Shown in pieces: positions 11,139 through 22,572 of a stretch of DNA of 64,000 nucleotides. Within the stretch, counting starts at the first letter, position 1. Each line of letters opens with the position of its first letter. Below the pieces are notes generated by a model. The model made no database searches and was not told the origin of the DNA. It was given only the letters and a program-made list of their open reading frames with translations. The translations under genes were made by a program, and so were the position numbers. Source of the stretch: Oxytricha trifallax (Eukaryota; Ciliophora; Spirotrichea; Sporadotrichida; Oxytrichidae); assembly GCA_000711775.1 (NCBI GenBank), contig ARYC01000088.1, forward strand, positions 1 to 64,000, in the 5' to 3' direction.

Positions 11139-12109
11139 AGAAAGCTAAGATTTGAATGATACTAAATAAAATCTTGTTCAAATTTTAGATTCCCAAAATA
11201 GACCAGATTCTGGCGAACCAATAAGCAAAAATTGGCAAAATTAAGATTTAGAACCTCTTCAAAATATTAATGAGCAATTCAACCAGAAACCATCATAATA
11301 AAATAAAAAATACAAGAAAGTGATAATACATCGAAAAGGAAAGACTCAGACACAATTTAATAACTTGATCAAGTAACAATTTTCACCTCAAGAAATAAAA
11401 CTTAATAAATATGATTTAGATAAGTCAAATTTAAGATAGAGCCATAATTCTGATAGATAGGCAAATGAGATATAAATTTAGGCTTTAAATAAGTCGAATA
11501 AAAAGAAAGTTGTGATTAAGCGAAGAGTTAAAGCCAGATCCCCTCTCAAAAATATTCGAAGTTATTTATACTATTTCTTTTTCCTTCTTCAAATATCAAT
11601 CTATAAATTTATAAAGCTTTTTAATATTGCAGAGGTAAAAGAGGAAAATACATATGCTGAGTCTCCAGACGGCACAACTTAATTCAATCAAATTCTTTAA
11701 GAAGTACTAGATGAAGTGCAAGAAATTCCCTTTCAATAAGAGCTTTAAGATGCAGACCTAGAAGATGAAATAAATAGAAAGTTCCAATATCATTAAAAAA
11801 TTTGGTAAAATTTGATTTGTAATAACTTTGATAATTTCAGTCAATAGTATATTCTAGATTATTAATCATAAATATTTGAAGTTCCCTTCTGATTTGCAGT
11901 TTAAGAATGACAAGAGTTTCAAAAGTTCATTACATTCGAATAGCTTTAAGTTAAATCATGATAAAGTAATTGAATATTAGGGAGATATATAGAATTCTAA
12001 CTTAGATTCTTAGCACTCCTGTAATTTAGAAAATACCTAGTCAAATCTAAATAAACTCTTCATAAATATACAAAGGGAAGATTTGGAGAAAAGCATTAAT
12101 ATTAAGTGA
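11131..12109 (+). CDS. Hypothetical charged, Gln/Asn-rich protein
   Basis: ATG at 11131 (MDEESQDLNDTKQN) to TGA at 12107-12109. No domain is recognised. A Lys-rich patch (KYKKVIIHRKGKTQTQ) and a second basic cluster (KKKVVIKRRVKARS) could be nucleic-acid or nuclear-import signals. One intron ends in TATTGCAG near 11631 and joins in frame to an acidic segment (EENTYAESPDGTTQ). A very short candidate intron of about 22 bp lies near 11818-11840. The start overlaps the nominal stop of the upstream RING gene by 8 bp. Confidence 0.6.
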
Positions 12110-12236
12110 TATAGAAAAAAATGTTAAGTTAAGAGAGTTGTTATGCAATTAATTATAAATTATAATATTATTGTGAAAACTTATTTATTAATTTATTAAT
12201 TAAATTTAAATTTAATGGGGAAAATATTAATTCGAC

Positions 12237-12860
12237 TATGGGGTCAAACACAGCCCCCCTAATGTGTACTTTTCTTTTTGTAGTCTGATGGAGTTCTTGA
12301 CGCTGAGTAATAGTAACAAATGTACTATGTGTGTGCAATCAATAGTTTTTGAGTTATGACCCCAAATAAGTTCACTTTTTATATTTAAAATTATAGATAA
12401 ATTAATTAAAATTTCAATTTTTATAAATACATATTTATTTAAAAAATATCAACTAGCCTATTTTTACATTAATTTGAACAAAAAATTATCAATTTTATTT
12501 AGCTCATTAAAATATAATATAATTTATATATTTAGCATTCTTGGAGAAAAAAAATTTAATGCTAAATATATAAATTATATTATATTTTAATGTGCTAAAT
12601 AAAATTGATAAATTTTTTTTCAAATTGATGTAAAAATAGGCTAGTTGATATTTTTTTAATAAATATGTATTTGTAAAAATTGAAATTTTTAATAATTTTA
12701 TTTAGAATTTTAAATATAAAAAGTGAACTTATTTGGGGTCATAACTAAAAGACTATTGATTGCATACACATAGTACATTTGCTACTATTACTCAGCGTCA
12801 AAAACTCTATCAGACTACTTTAGAAAATTACAAATTAGGAGGGGTGTGTTTGACACCCTA
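12237..12860. repeat. 624 bp palindromic (foldback/MITE-like) element
   Basis: Two arms of about 300 bp are near-identical inverted copies around a short centre near 12541-12552. The tips are GC-richer (GGGGTCAAACACAGCCCCCC on the left, its near-complement on the right) and the arms very AT-rich. TA dinucleotides flank both ends (12237-12238 and 12859-12860), as expected for a Tc1/mariner-type MITE or a TA-bounded IES. It encodes nothing recognisable and lies between two genes. Confidence 0.85.
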
Positions 12861-13118
12861 ATTCTCATAAATCTATAAATTTTTTGCATAATGAAATTTT
12901 TCACATATTACTAAACAAGTATCTTATTACTTCATTCTTTTTTTTTGTGATCAATATTATACTTGAATTCCATTAATATAAAGAATTTTTTACTTTGAAC
13001 TATTTCCTTTAATTAATTGTCATATAAATAATTAAAAACCTTAAGCAATTATTTTCTCTTATATGAATTGAATCATAATTCATCCATCCCAATTAATTTT
13101 ATACTAATTTAATTCAAA

Positions 13119-14195
13119 ATGGCTTCAAAACTGTTAAATGATACTTAACAAATCTCATATAAATTTACCTGCTTAAGAACATATTTACTGATTGTAACAA
13201 TGGCCTTTTCATTCTAGACAACCCAAGCCAGTTTTTATAATGTTTCTAAGAATTTCACTTATCAAAATTCTTTATAATACGTTTTGAATGACACTAACCC
13301 AAAAAATATAACCATGATTATGAGCATGAGGATTTAAAATTTTGATGCTAGTTAGTGGACATTGACTAATGGATCATAAATAATATATATTTGAAAGCAT
13401 ATTTGGGGTTTTATAGTTTTATTAATTATAGATCAAATGGGTTCTATATGGCATTAGGATTGGGTAATCAGAATTTTAATGATACAGACATGATCCTTTG
13501 CACCTACTAATTTTATAATAAATCTACTGATAATTTAAAGTGTGTAGATGCTACAAGTCTATACCCAGCTATAAATGGACCTCCCAGTGTTGGGTAAATC
13601 TTAAATATATAGATTTACAAATCAAAATTAATAGGGATAATTTAATATAATTAAACATCTAATGGAGATACTAATCCAATACTTCATATTTTTATTACAT
13701 AGTTTAGCTGTTTTATAGAACAAACGAGACATAAAACATATTCGATGTAAGAATAATAGATAAAACTATATACCAGGAAGATAAATACACTTTTGGAAGT
13801 TTTGAAGTTTAATTTAAGAGACTCTTTAATACTGGTGATTCATAGGATTTTGCACTTTCTCAAGATATTTAAAAGTATATAAACTAGAGAAGGTTAAATA
13901 TTAAATTATTTTCTTCTATTTAACATTCATATTTTAGAGAGTACATATTTCTTTATATTAAAGGAAATAGAAACTATATCAAAGTTCAAATTATATCTAA
14001 ATAAAATTAAGTTTATATGGTTATGGAGATATAAGAAATGGGAATCCGGAGTACAGCTATATCAGGACGTACTGGGGAGTTCTCGATATGATTATTAAAA
14101 ACGAAACTATAATTGGAAATTACTCTATAATCAATGTTATTCCAAAAACTCTAATTTTCTTTGTGCTATTGGTTACTGTAACTAAGATCTTATGA
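13119..14195 (+). CDS. DOMON-domain membrane protein
   Basis: ATG at 13119 (MASKLLNDTQQ); a hydrophobic stretch near residue 20-30 (TYLLIVTMAFSF) looks like a signal peptide or anchor. The DOMON-like fold is suggested by FDASQWTLTNGS, then GFYMALGLGNQNFNDTDMIL, and later RLFNTGDSQDFALSQD and RNGNPEYSYIRTYWGVLD. In the family these form the beta-sandwich that binds haem or sugar on the cell surface. The C-terminus (TLIFFVLLVTVTKIL) is a membrane segment ending at TGA 14193-14195. An IES at 13372-13430 (pointer GATCA) splits the DOMON region. Another interruption at about 13597-13705 was not resolved. Ciliates have many paralogues of this type; the ligand is unknown. Confidence 0.65.
13372..13430. 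other. IES, pointer GATCA
   Basis: 59 bp between GATCA at 13372-13376 and 13431-13435. The insert contains TGA and has no GT..AG boundaries at the joining point, so splicing does not explain it. Excision gives TNGSNGFYMALG in frame. Confidence 0.85.
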
Positions 14196-14686
14196 GTAAT
14201 CGAGAACATAAAACACATTCAATTAATACTTAAACTTTAAATTTTAAAGTTAAAATTAGATTACATAGAGAAAGTTTTGTAATTATTTTCTATTTTAATA
14301 AGCAAAAATTTGATTGTTTAAATTTATCTATTAATTTTGCAAAAAAGTCATATTAAACTTTAGCATTTTTTTACTTCTAGATAATAATTAAATTTTATAA
14401 GTGATAATCTAAACAATATAATAAATGTATATATCTTAAAACTAAAGTTATATGATAATTATTAAATTCTATAAATATTGCAAGATACTAAATTTATTGA
14501 ATTAATTTTTTTACTATAAAATTAAACAATGATTTTAATATTAAATAATGAGTTAAAAAACACAGCCTAAAACTAATCTAATAGAAAGACGAATTTAATA
14601 CATTTATTAATTTAAATCTATTAATAAATGTAAAAAATAGATTTTAATTTAAATTACTTCCAAATTTAACGTTTTCTGTAATAATA
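14196..14686. other. AT-rich intergenic DNA
   Basis: About 490 bp of very AT-rich sequence with no coding pattern, RNA gene or repeat that I can identify. Confidence 0.5.
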
Positions 14687-17467
14687 ATGAACGATAATTC
14701 TTATAATACAACTGACACACTTATTTACAATTAGCATCTATACAATTAATAACGAGAGCATCACTCTTAAGATAATGATGATGAGGAAATAAAATCTTAA
14801 TTTTAGAGCCATTATGGAGCTTAAGGTACATATAATCAAATATATAAAGATAATTATCAAACAATAAACAGGTAATAAAGTGAGTTACAACAGGCATCAT
14901 CAAGCAAGAATTACAGTAAGTTCATTTTTAAATTAGCAATTTCAAAGACCCAATATTTATTTAAAGGTATATAAAGAAATGTAAAAAATAATTTACAATT
15001 CAAGAGGAACTCATAGAATAACAAGCCTGCTTTCACATTGAAAAAAGAGGATCATGCTCTTCAAAAAATATCATCTACTCCTCTCTCTAAACAATCAATT
15101 TAAAATGAATATGAGCAGCATCACAACTATCCCATGTATGAAAATCCTAAATACTCCAATAAATAGCATCAAATCTAGAATTTAACTCTTCCGAAGAGAA
15201 TCGATTCTAGCAGGAGAGAATCTTAAATACAGTCGGTTTTAAATAAAGGCGATTACTATCAAGATACTTTTAATTACAAAAATGATGGCAAAATTTACAG
15301 TCAAGAGAAGTAGTAACTATTTTTTCCGTCCATAAATTCTACACAGGTATAGACTATTCAAAATAGAAATGATATTACCGATATAGAGGAAGCTAATAAT
15401 TCCAGGCCTGAGTTTATGAACACTTCATAAATGATGGGATCGTAAAGAGTAAATAAAAATTTTCAGAATGAAATTTCTTACTTAGAGTAGAGTAAAATTT
15501 TCTAGAATAACTTCAGGACTTTGTAAAATGAATAGTTTAATGACTAATCTTAATCTGGAATTATGATTAATCATTCAACAGTCTCTGATTATTAAAAGCA
15601 AAATTCAAGAATTGTGATGTTTACTACTTATTTTCAATTTATAAAGCTATTAGTGCAATATTTCAAGCATTTTTATAAGCTATTAATCTTTTCTTTTCTT
15701 TACTTAAGATAATGAATCTCCATAAAAATTAATTCAAGCTTATCAAGAAAACATAGATAATTTCTTTAACACTAAAGCAGCTGCAACCCCTTTAGATATA
15801 CACAAACAATTTACTTTTCAATCCCAAAACCCTGAAAACCTTGAATTTTAAGGAATTAATCTAAACTAAAATTCCTCTCAATATTTGAATACCTAATTTA
15901 TATCGCAGGAGGAATTATATTCTATGATAAAAGCAGATAATTCGATTGAAAATATCTTTGACATTTATGAAGAAAATTCCCTTATAGTACTTTAAGATAT
16001 AAGAAATTAGTAATAAGAGTAGATTTTTCAAAAACTATTAGGACTTATACGAATATCTTTGCTAGTGACAATCATGCTGATTTTAACATTATTCCAGTTA
16101 ATATTTTATTACGATCTCAAGGTTTTTGTGCCTTTGATTTTGCCATGCATTTATCATCTAGCAAGATTTCTCAGGCTTATGAAGCGTAAACTTAAAAATC
16201 CTAATCTATAAATCTATTTGATTGATGAAATAATCGTAATTATTATAATAGTGTTTATTTCATAGTTGATTGGCCTATAAATAAATGTACCTGTGTAAAT
16301 GAAAAGAGACCTAATATTTCAACTTATAGCATTTTTCAAGTTTCTATTTATTTTGCTCTATCTAAAGAACTAACTTGTTATCTATGTAATACCACTCTTT
16401 CTGTCATGCTTGAATTTTGTCTACAATTTTACCTCAATAGTAAAGTTTAGAACAATTTCTTAGATAACTGGCAGAAATTTCCTCGTATTTACTATAATTG
16501 AAGAGCTAAGTAAGTTTATGTTAGATAGCTTACTAATTATGACTTTATTACAGATTGAAAACGTAATAAACATAGAATGGTACTATATTCTTTGGGGTCC
16601 AATTCTCATTGCATTTTTATTACTACTACTTACAGTAGTGCTCTTGACAAAATACTTAGTAAACTATAGCTAATATTTATATCTTTCGATCAGATTTAGG
16701 GTTAAGAAACCGTTTTAATATGCTAAAGTGGAATTCGCACTAATATCCTGCTTGGTTACCATGTTTTTAGCATGGTTTTATTTTATACTTTGTATATATG
16801 GAGAGTTGACTTTCACTCCTGATAGACTATGGAAAATTGATACAATTATTTTGAGTTTGAAATTTGTGTTCTTGATTCTCAGTTTTTGCAAGTGCCTTCT
16901 AGTCTTGATTCTTCTTAGAAATTAAATTGTAGAATATTTAGCACAATTGATGTTTGGGTCATTAGCTAAATAAAAGGAAATTGTCAAAGAGAGTAATATA
17001 TTCCTTGATTTTCTTATCAAGATATATTTTTTTTAATTAAATGAAAGGAATTTACTTTCTCAAAGTACTATTTCAAAAATTATTTAAATAAATTAAAAGA
17101 TTAGTAAAGCAATAGTTGGTTTTATATATAATAATCAAAACAATAATTATATATTTAGAATTTACTTTGAAAATTATTATAGAATGTTCTACAATCTAGA
17201 GTATTTTTTCTTATCTAAGTTATAACTAATCATTATAACACATTATTACTAATTGAAGCAGGTTTGTATTTATTTTTCTATAAAAAAATTCCTGAACATA
17301 TAATATCATATTATAATTTTAAATCAATTAATTGATATGAAAAAGATGATAATCCTTGAATATAGGATTTAAATATCTTAATTCTTATTAAATCTAGAAA
17401 TACTATTTATATAATAAATAATGAAAAAAGAATCATAGATTTTCCCAAATGTAAAAAAATATTGTGA
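14687..17467 (+). CDS. Polytopic membrane protein with long Gln/Asn-rich N-terminus
   Basis: ATG at 14687 (MNDNSYNTTDTL). The first exon ends at a GTAAG donor near 14908 and is followed by polar exons (KPAFTLKKEDHALQK onward). An unresolved junction lies near 15620-15705. The C-terminal half, from about 16030, holds roughly seven to eight hydrophobic segments, e.g. ISLLVTIMLILTLFQLIF, IIVIIIIVFISQLIG, FALISCLVTMFLAWFYF. The layout (disordered cytosolic N-terminus, then a block of membrane helices) suggests a transporter or sensor, but no family motif was recognised. The frame stays open to TGA 17465-17467; the last 150 codons are low-complexity and may lie beyond the real end. Confidence 0.55.
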
Positions 17468-17615
17468 AATTAATTTATTTTTATGTTTATATTTATAAAT
17501 TTTTTTTCATTCTCATAATAAATAGGCTATTAGCTTGAAAATTATAATCATTTAAAAATGTCCAAAAATGTTTTTTAATTGGTCTGTAAATAAGGGATTG
17601 CATCAGAAATATCTA

Positions 17616-18379
17616 ATGAAATTTGTAATAAGAACCATAGATTTTACTTCTAATTAAGAAAAGAATGAGTTTACTATTTAAGAGAATAAACATCAATAGG
17701 AAAATTAGATTGTTGACGCTCAACTTTAACTGGTAAGATACTTTTTTAATTATAATTTATAACAAATTAGAAAAGAATATCGCAGTATGAATTTCAGTTT
17801 GCTATTGAGAACCAAAACCTGGATACCTAAAATGATTTGGAAATCATCAATGAGTTCTTAGATGATGGGTTGGTGTCTTTTAGGAATTAAAGTGGAAAGT
17901 TTTACAAAAACGGCACATAAATAAAACTATAGTAACAGTTTCAGCAGTAGTAAATCAATCCAACTTAAAAACATTAGAAAATATTTCAATAGTACAATTT
18001 ATTAACTGTTAAACTGAGTAAAATTAATTAGTTATTTTATATATAGTATACAACTTCATCCTTATCGTAAATGCCCATATAAAATGGATTTCAGCACAAT
18101 AAAAATGAGTCTATGTTGACAGGAATTTAATCAGGTGGCCATTTCTCAAATAGAATAAACATGATGAACAGCAATAGCCATGTGTCTATAGAATTATTTG
18201 AAAATTATACTAAAACAATTGAAGTTTACATTCTTGTGTTATAATATGAAAGATAAATTTATAAAGATAATTTCTAAAATATTATAATAATTTAGTTAAT
18301 TTCTGAACAATGGATAGACGTAAGAAACCGAAGTAAGAAAGTATTGGGGTACACAAAATAAATTAAACTTTTAAGTTGA
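17616..18379 (+). CDS. Hypothetical Gln-rich protein
   Basis: ATG at 17616 (MKFVIRTIDFTSNQEKNEF). A 38 bp intron (GTAAGAT..AAATTAG) joins in frame to KRISQYEFQFAIENQNL and an acidic helix (DLEIINEFLDDGLVSF), then a poly-Gln-like run encoded mostly by TAA and TAG. A second GT..AG gap near 18010-18050 precedes MLTGIQSGGHFSNRIN. TGA is at 18377-18379. It lies only about 45 bp before the Rab gene and on the same strand. No known domain was recognised. Confidence 0.5.
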
Positions 18380-18423
18380 ATATAATGAAATATTTAATCC
18401 CTTATAAAGAAAACCAATTGCAA

Positions 18424-19039
18424 ATGGCTACCTCTAATTAAGCAAGTTATGTGGCATCATAAGATGCAGTCAGGAAGATTGTTTTCTTGGGTGACTAAAA
18501 TGTTGGTAAGACTTCACTGATTAGCAGATTTGTATCGAATTCAATGCCCTCTCACAGTCATAAAATTAAAGGGCAGTTAAAAAAACTATAAAACACAAGA
18601 TTCTCCGCTAATTCTAAAAGTCTTATGATTATATAATTTTGTGAGTGCACCTACAGTTGGAGCAGCTGAGCATAGTCGCACAATTTACTTGAATCAAAGC
18701 AGCAGAAATCTGAATTTAGAACTTTGGGATGTTTCTGGTCAAGACAAATTCCGTGCCCTAACTAACATGTACTACCGAGACGCAGACGGAGCAATTCTAG
18801 TTTTTGACGTGACCGATAAAGAATCATTTGAAAATTTGAAGTAAGCTTGGATTAAAGACATTGAAGAGAAAGCTCCTGAAAATATTCAGATAGCAATCGT
18901 TGGAAATAAAAGTGATAGAGTGGACTCAGAGGTTGTCACATTCAAGGAGGCGCATGAATTTGCATTGTAGAATAGAGCTATTTTGCAGTTTGTCAGTGCT
19001 AAGAAGAATCAAGGGTTAAATGAAGTATTTTAGAAGTTA
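18424..19039 (+). CDS. Rab5-like small GTPase, G-domain (MDS 1 and 2 of a scrambled gene)
   Basis: Rab GTPases cycle between GDP and GTP forms to direct vesicle docking; Rab5 types act on early endosomes. ATG at 18424 (MATSNQASYVASQDAVRK). Visible motifs are G1 GDQNVGKTS, effector region PTVGAAEHSRTI (compare Rab5 TIGAA), G3 WDVSGQDKF, G4 GNKSD and G5 SAKK. An 88 bp IES (18556-18643) cuts between G1 and the effector loop. Removing it gives the exact 12-residue spacing of Rab5. The coding part ends in NEVFQKL at the pointer TATTTTAGAAGTTA (19026-19039). The colinear frame beyond it runs to TGA 19097-19099 but lacks a Rab tail. The true C-terminus is the inverted segment at 22142-22381. Confidence 0.88.
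18556..18643. other. IES, pointer AGT
   Basis: 88 bp between AGT at 18556-18558 and 18644-18646. The outermost GT..AG splice reading shifts the frame; an in-frame alternative with donor GTTAAA exists but inserts extra residues. The AGT join gives HSAPTVGAA and canonical Rab spacing. Confidence 0.85.
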
Positions 19040-19366
19040 AGCTTTTAATAGTTTTATTGTTGTTAGAACAAAGAAAATTAAATCTCATGTAGATCCTGAT
19101 TATGTATGGTTATTCACTCCAATCCTATAAATAATCACATTCTAAATATTATAAAATGATTTATACTTTATTATAGAAGTATTTCCTTAGCATTTCACTG
19201 TTAGCGAAAATGTATGTAACAAACCTCCTAATTATTTGAATTGCTATATCTTCCAACAGTTGATTTATTTTTATTAACTTTTTACTGATTGTAAACTGCT
19301 TTATTTCTTTAGTTATACTTTTCAAGGTACCTATTCCCTTTGATCTTCCAGCTAATCGTATTGCTT
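19040..19366. other. Germline spacer after the Rab MDS
   Basis: AT-rich sequence after the scrambling pointer with no clear coding pattern. It should be eliminated or form a chromosome end. Confidence 0.45.
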
Positions 19367-19851
19367 ATGGACTACTCACTCGATAGCGTAGACCCAAATA
19401 CTCAACTGAGTAACAAAGATCAAGTTTATGAGAATATTCTCAAGAGACAGAAGCAAATCATGGCTTAAATTGATGCTTTTAAGAACAAATAGCACAAGAG
19501 TGTAGATGAGTTTAAAGTCCTCTACTCAGAGTTATAATTACAATGATTTTTAAATTAAAATCCTTTGAGAATTAATTTAATTAGGACAATATTTGTTCAA
19601 TAATTGTAATTAAAGATAAGACGATGCTTATCTTTCAATCATTTTACTTAATTTATAAGCCAATTATAAACGATATGGCAAGGAAAGAAGGAAATGATTT
19701 CATACCAGCAATTTAAGAAGAAGCAGACGCAGAACAAAGTTGGAGTTTTGCTAAGTTAGTCCGTACTATTCTCGGCATACTTATGATGGTGTCCTTGTTC
19801 TAATTGGTATTCTTGGGTGGACCTCAAGCCCCACAACCCCCTAGATAATGA
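19367..19851 (+). CDS. Small protein with C-terminal membrane segment; junction unresolved
   Basis: The first part starts at ATG 19367 (MDYSLDSVDPNTQLSNKDQV) and is a charged helix (ENILKRQKQIMAQIDAFK). It stops at TGA 19544. The second part, in another frame, reads EEADAEQSWSFAKL, then a single hydrophobic segment (VRTILGILMMVSLFQLVFL) and a Pro-rich end (PQAPQPPRQ), with TGA at 19849-19851. An IES joining them is likely. AAAG at 19514 and 19684 gives an in-frame join (SVDEFKEGNDFIP), but 4 bp is weak. The product would be a tail-anchored-type membrane protein of unknown role. Two separate small genes are the alternative. Confidence 0.4.
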
Positions 19852-20106
19852 TGAAATCTTGAATAGCACTTTGTTTTGGAATATTTAATTAATTTATACT
19901 TCCAACTATCTTTAATTATTCACTTGAATATAGGAGAATTGAACATTTAATAAGAGATAACCTAATTTATTTCAAATTTCAAATTAATAGAAACTCAAAT
20001 ACTATGTCTAATTGATCATTAAAAGAGTGAATTTGATCGAGAATTAGCATTTTAGTGAACTTTTAATTCATTAATCACTTAAAAACAATTATAGTAAATT
20101 AAAAAT

Positions 20107-20616
20107 ATGAGTTCATCCGCACAATAGACACCCTCTAAATAAGCCGCCGCTTCCTCTCAGCCAGATAAAGCCGCTGCTGATAAGTTGAAAGCAAAGCAAG
20201 AGGAGTCAATATAATAATCAGCCTCAAAGCGACAGAAAACCGGGGATGAGACTGAAGTAAAATAAGCAGCTGCCACTGAGAAGTCAAATGCTCAAACTAG
20301 CAGCAGCAAATAATAGCCAAAGAAAAGTGCGGTCAGAGGAGCAGATGATGATGAAGAATCAGAGGAGGGCGATTTTGATGCTTAAGGAGATGAAGAGGAC
20401 AGCTTCGATTCTGATTTTGATCAGGATGAAAGCCCTGCAGAATTGGAGAAAGACGATGATTTTGATATGGAGGCCTACATAAAATGGCGCCAAGAGAACC
20501 CAGATGCCGAGGATCCCAGGGAATAAGCTGCAAACGACGAGGAGGATGAAGATGAAGAAGACGAGGAGGAATACGATGATGAGGACGAGGAAGACGACGA
20601 TGAAGATAGCAATTGA
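20107..20616 (+). CDS. Acidic Glu/Asp-rich protein (histone-chaperone-like composition)
   Basis: Single uninterrupted exon of 169 codons: ATG 20107, TGA 20614-20616. The N-terminus is Ala/Ser/Lys/Gln-rich with a basic patch (KRQKTGDETEVKQ). From about residue 75 the protein becomes strongly acidic (DDDEESEEGDFDA), contains DMEAYIKWRQENPDAEDPRE, and ends in a run of Glu and Asp. Such composition is typical of nuclear histone chaperones and ribosome-assembly factors, but it is not diagnostic. The GC content is clearly higher than in the surroundings. It lies between the two halves of the scrambled Rab gene. Confidence 0.7.
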
Positions 20617-20967
20617 ACGAATCGACTCTGAATCAATGTGCAATAATAATAACAGTAATGAAATCGTATTAATAACTCCCATAACCCACAATTATTCGAA
20701 GTTCAGCAACCCATCCAAAAACTACAAAGCCTAATGGACTTCTTTCTAATATTCATTAATAGAGTCAAGTAGTCGCTATACTTCAAATAGTAAGAATTCA
20801 ATAAAATTAACATAAAAAGGTTTCTTGGAGAGTATAATGCAACATGTTTAAAGTCGCCTTATAATTAATTGTGGAGGGAATTTACCTAATACTTAATTCA
20901 ATTTTTTCTTTTAACGTTCCTTATTTTGGACTTGTAAAGATTATATATAAAGAAATAAGCCAAAATT

Positions 20968-21978
20968 TCATGCCCTAAAACCCTGTTACAATATCTATAT
21001 TTTCTTAAAATCAGGATCTCCGTAGTGCAATCTTGTGAAAGTTTCAGCTGCTCCCTGTGATATGCACCAAACCATCAGCAATATCTTTGCTTTTCTTCTC
21101 TATGAAAAAAGTAAAATTAAAAAAGCAATCAATAATTAATGAATTTATGTTGAAGTTTTTCTTACATCATCCTTAAGGAAAACAATAGTCAAGATTAGCC
21201 AAGTGAAGTAGAAGGGGAATACATCCAAGAAAATTGCGATAGTTCTAACTCCTGTTTAATACAGTCTAAATTGTTCTGTTCGCATTTTCTCATCTTTATT
21301 TGATAAATTCAAATACATTATACTTAGTTAAATCTTTAATACAATCAAAGCGAATAATCTTTGAACTGTGATTGTAGTTAATTCAGGATTCTTTCTTCCT
21401 GTGAGAAATCAGTCTGCCCAAAAATATCATAAGCAATTCTTTTCTCACTTGATTGCAAAATTTCATTGGCTACATCCAATTTATTATTAAGCAAATATTT
21501 CACAAATGTTAATTTTATATACCTAGAGTGAGCTGTCTGAACATTTCAGCGGCATTTGGATCAGGATTTTTATCTGGATGCAGGTGTCTAGAAAGCTATC
21601 TATAGTTGCTCTTCACTTTGTTCTAATCAAACCCGCGAGGTGATACTTTCATAATATTGTACAAGTTCTCCTGTCTCTCTATAGTTTAAATGTTAAGTTT
21701 AAGTATAAATTGACTAGAAACTATGTATTATTTTTGATTTTGAGGCTTTTCATTAAAAATTAGTGAATCATGTTTGATTTATCATAATCTAGAAGGTACA
21801 TCCATATCTTTTCTTTTTTATACTTACCTCTAGTAAGAAAGATATTGACCTGATAATAGGAAACAGCAGCTAGAATTGCTGAAGCCAAAGTAAACCTCAA
21901 AATCCCATGAATTGGTAAATGCTTGACTTGAGTGAGAAGCGGGATTAAAATGAACAAATGCCCAATGATTTCCAACAT
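20968..21978 (-). CDS. Membrane-anchored J-domain (DnaJ/Hsp40) protein
   Basis: J-domains stimulate the ATPase of Hsp70. ATG at 21978 (MLEIIGHLFILIPLLTQ) starts two hydrophobic N-terminal segments (second ILRFTLASAILAAVSYYQV). After a GTAAGT..CTATAG intron comes the J-domain: LYNIMKVSPRGFDQNKVKSN, YRQLSRHLHPDKNPDP with the HPD motif, and ANEILQSSEKRIAYDIFG, interrupted by one intron ending TGTAG. An IES at 21298-21362 (pointer AAAGAT on the coding strand) joins QLQSQFKDEKMRTEQF. Two more membrane segments follow (AIFLDVFPFYFTWLILTIVF; KILLMVWCISQGAAETF). TGA is at 20968-20970. The topology suggests an ER-membrane co-chaperone with the J-domain between membrane segments. Confidence 0.75.
21298..21362. 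other. IES, pointer ATCTTT (AAAGAT on the coding strand)
   Basis: 65 bp between ATCTTT at 21292-21297 and 21357-21362. The boundaries are not GT..AG. The excised join is in frame and avoids a TGA. Confidence 0.65.
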
Positions 21979-22141
21979 ATTTATTTAAATTTATAATTAT
22001 TAATTAACACGAATTAAAAGGGAAATATTTTAAAATACTTATCAAACGTTTAAGGTAATAATCTCCTTTAATTTCTTTCTTAAAAATCAATAAAATAATT
22101 ACTAAAAATCACTATGCTCAAAATATAAGATAATTGTATGA

Positions 22142-22381
22142 TCAGAATATAGTACAGCATTTTGATTTCTTGCCTCTGCGTTTGTGACCTGGTAATCCAT
22201 TCTTCAATTTTACACTGTTTCTTCCAGATTGCATCTAAAAAATAATTTATTAGAAATTGCTGACGTTTGATTTAAAAATAAAATAGCTTAAGATTAAAGT
22301 CCAAATATCTTAGGAAAATTATAGATTAAGAGCTTACATTTGATGGTTATTGTACCAATTTCTCTCCTAACTTCTAAAATA
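22142..22381 (-). CDS. Inverted last MDS of the Rab5-like gene: C-terminal helix and prenylation tail
   Basis: Read on the minus strand, this begins with the 14 bp pointer TATTTTAGAAGTTA (plus-strand 22368-22381), identical to 19026-19039. It continues in the same codon phase as GEKLVQQPSN. A GTAAGC..TTTTAG intron (22235-22337) then leads to MQSGRNSVKLKNGLPGHKRR and GKKSKCCTIF, stop TGA at 22142-22144. A polybasic stretch plus Cys-Cys near the end is the geranylgeranylation signal of Rab proteins, absent from the 18-19 kb part. No GTPase sequence exists upstream on this strand; a divergent gene starts at 22573. This segment must be flipped and moved about 3.3 kb to be used. Confidence 0.85.
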
Positions 22382-22572
22382 GATAGTTTAAATTTTGTAT
22401 AGCTTAAATTTGCAATCATCAGATAAGAAAAAGAGATTAAGCATGTATTTATATTAAATTAATAATATTTTTTCAACAGTCACTTCAATTTAACTAAGTG
22501 GATATATTAGTCTCTCATAATTAAAACTTTTAATATATATCTGACTGTTTTTGTCAAACTAAAAAAAAGAAA

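Noticed and set aside
13400-13412. Single GGGGTTTT unit as an internal telomere or second TBE end
   Set aside because: Only one unit is present, inside a 59 bp IES, without any TBE coding sequence or repeat nearby.
20333-20734. Overlapping open frames on both strands around the acidic gene
   Set aside because: They are shadows of the Glu/Asp-rich reading frame at 20107-20616; their products are low-complexity translations of GA-rich DNA.
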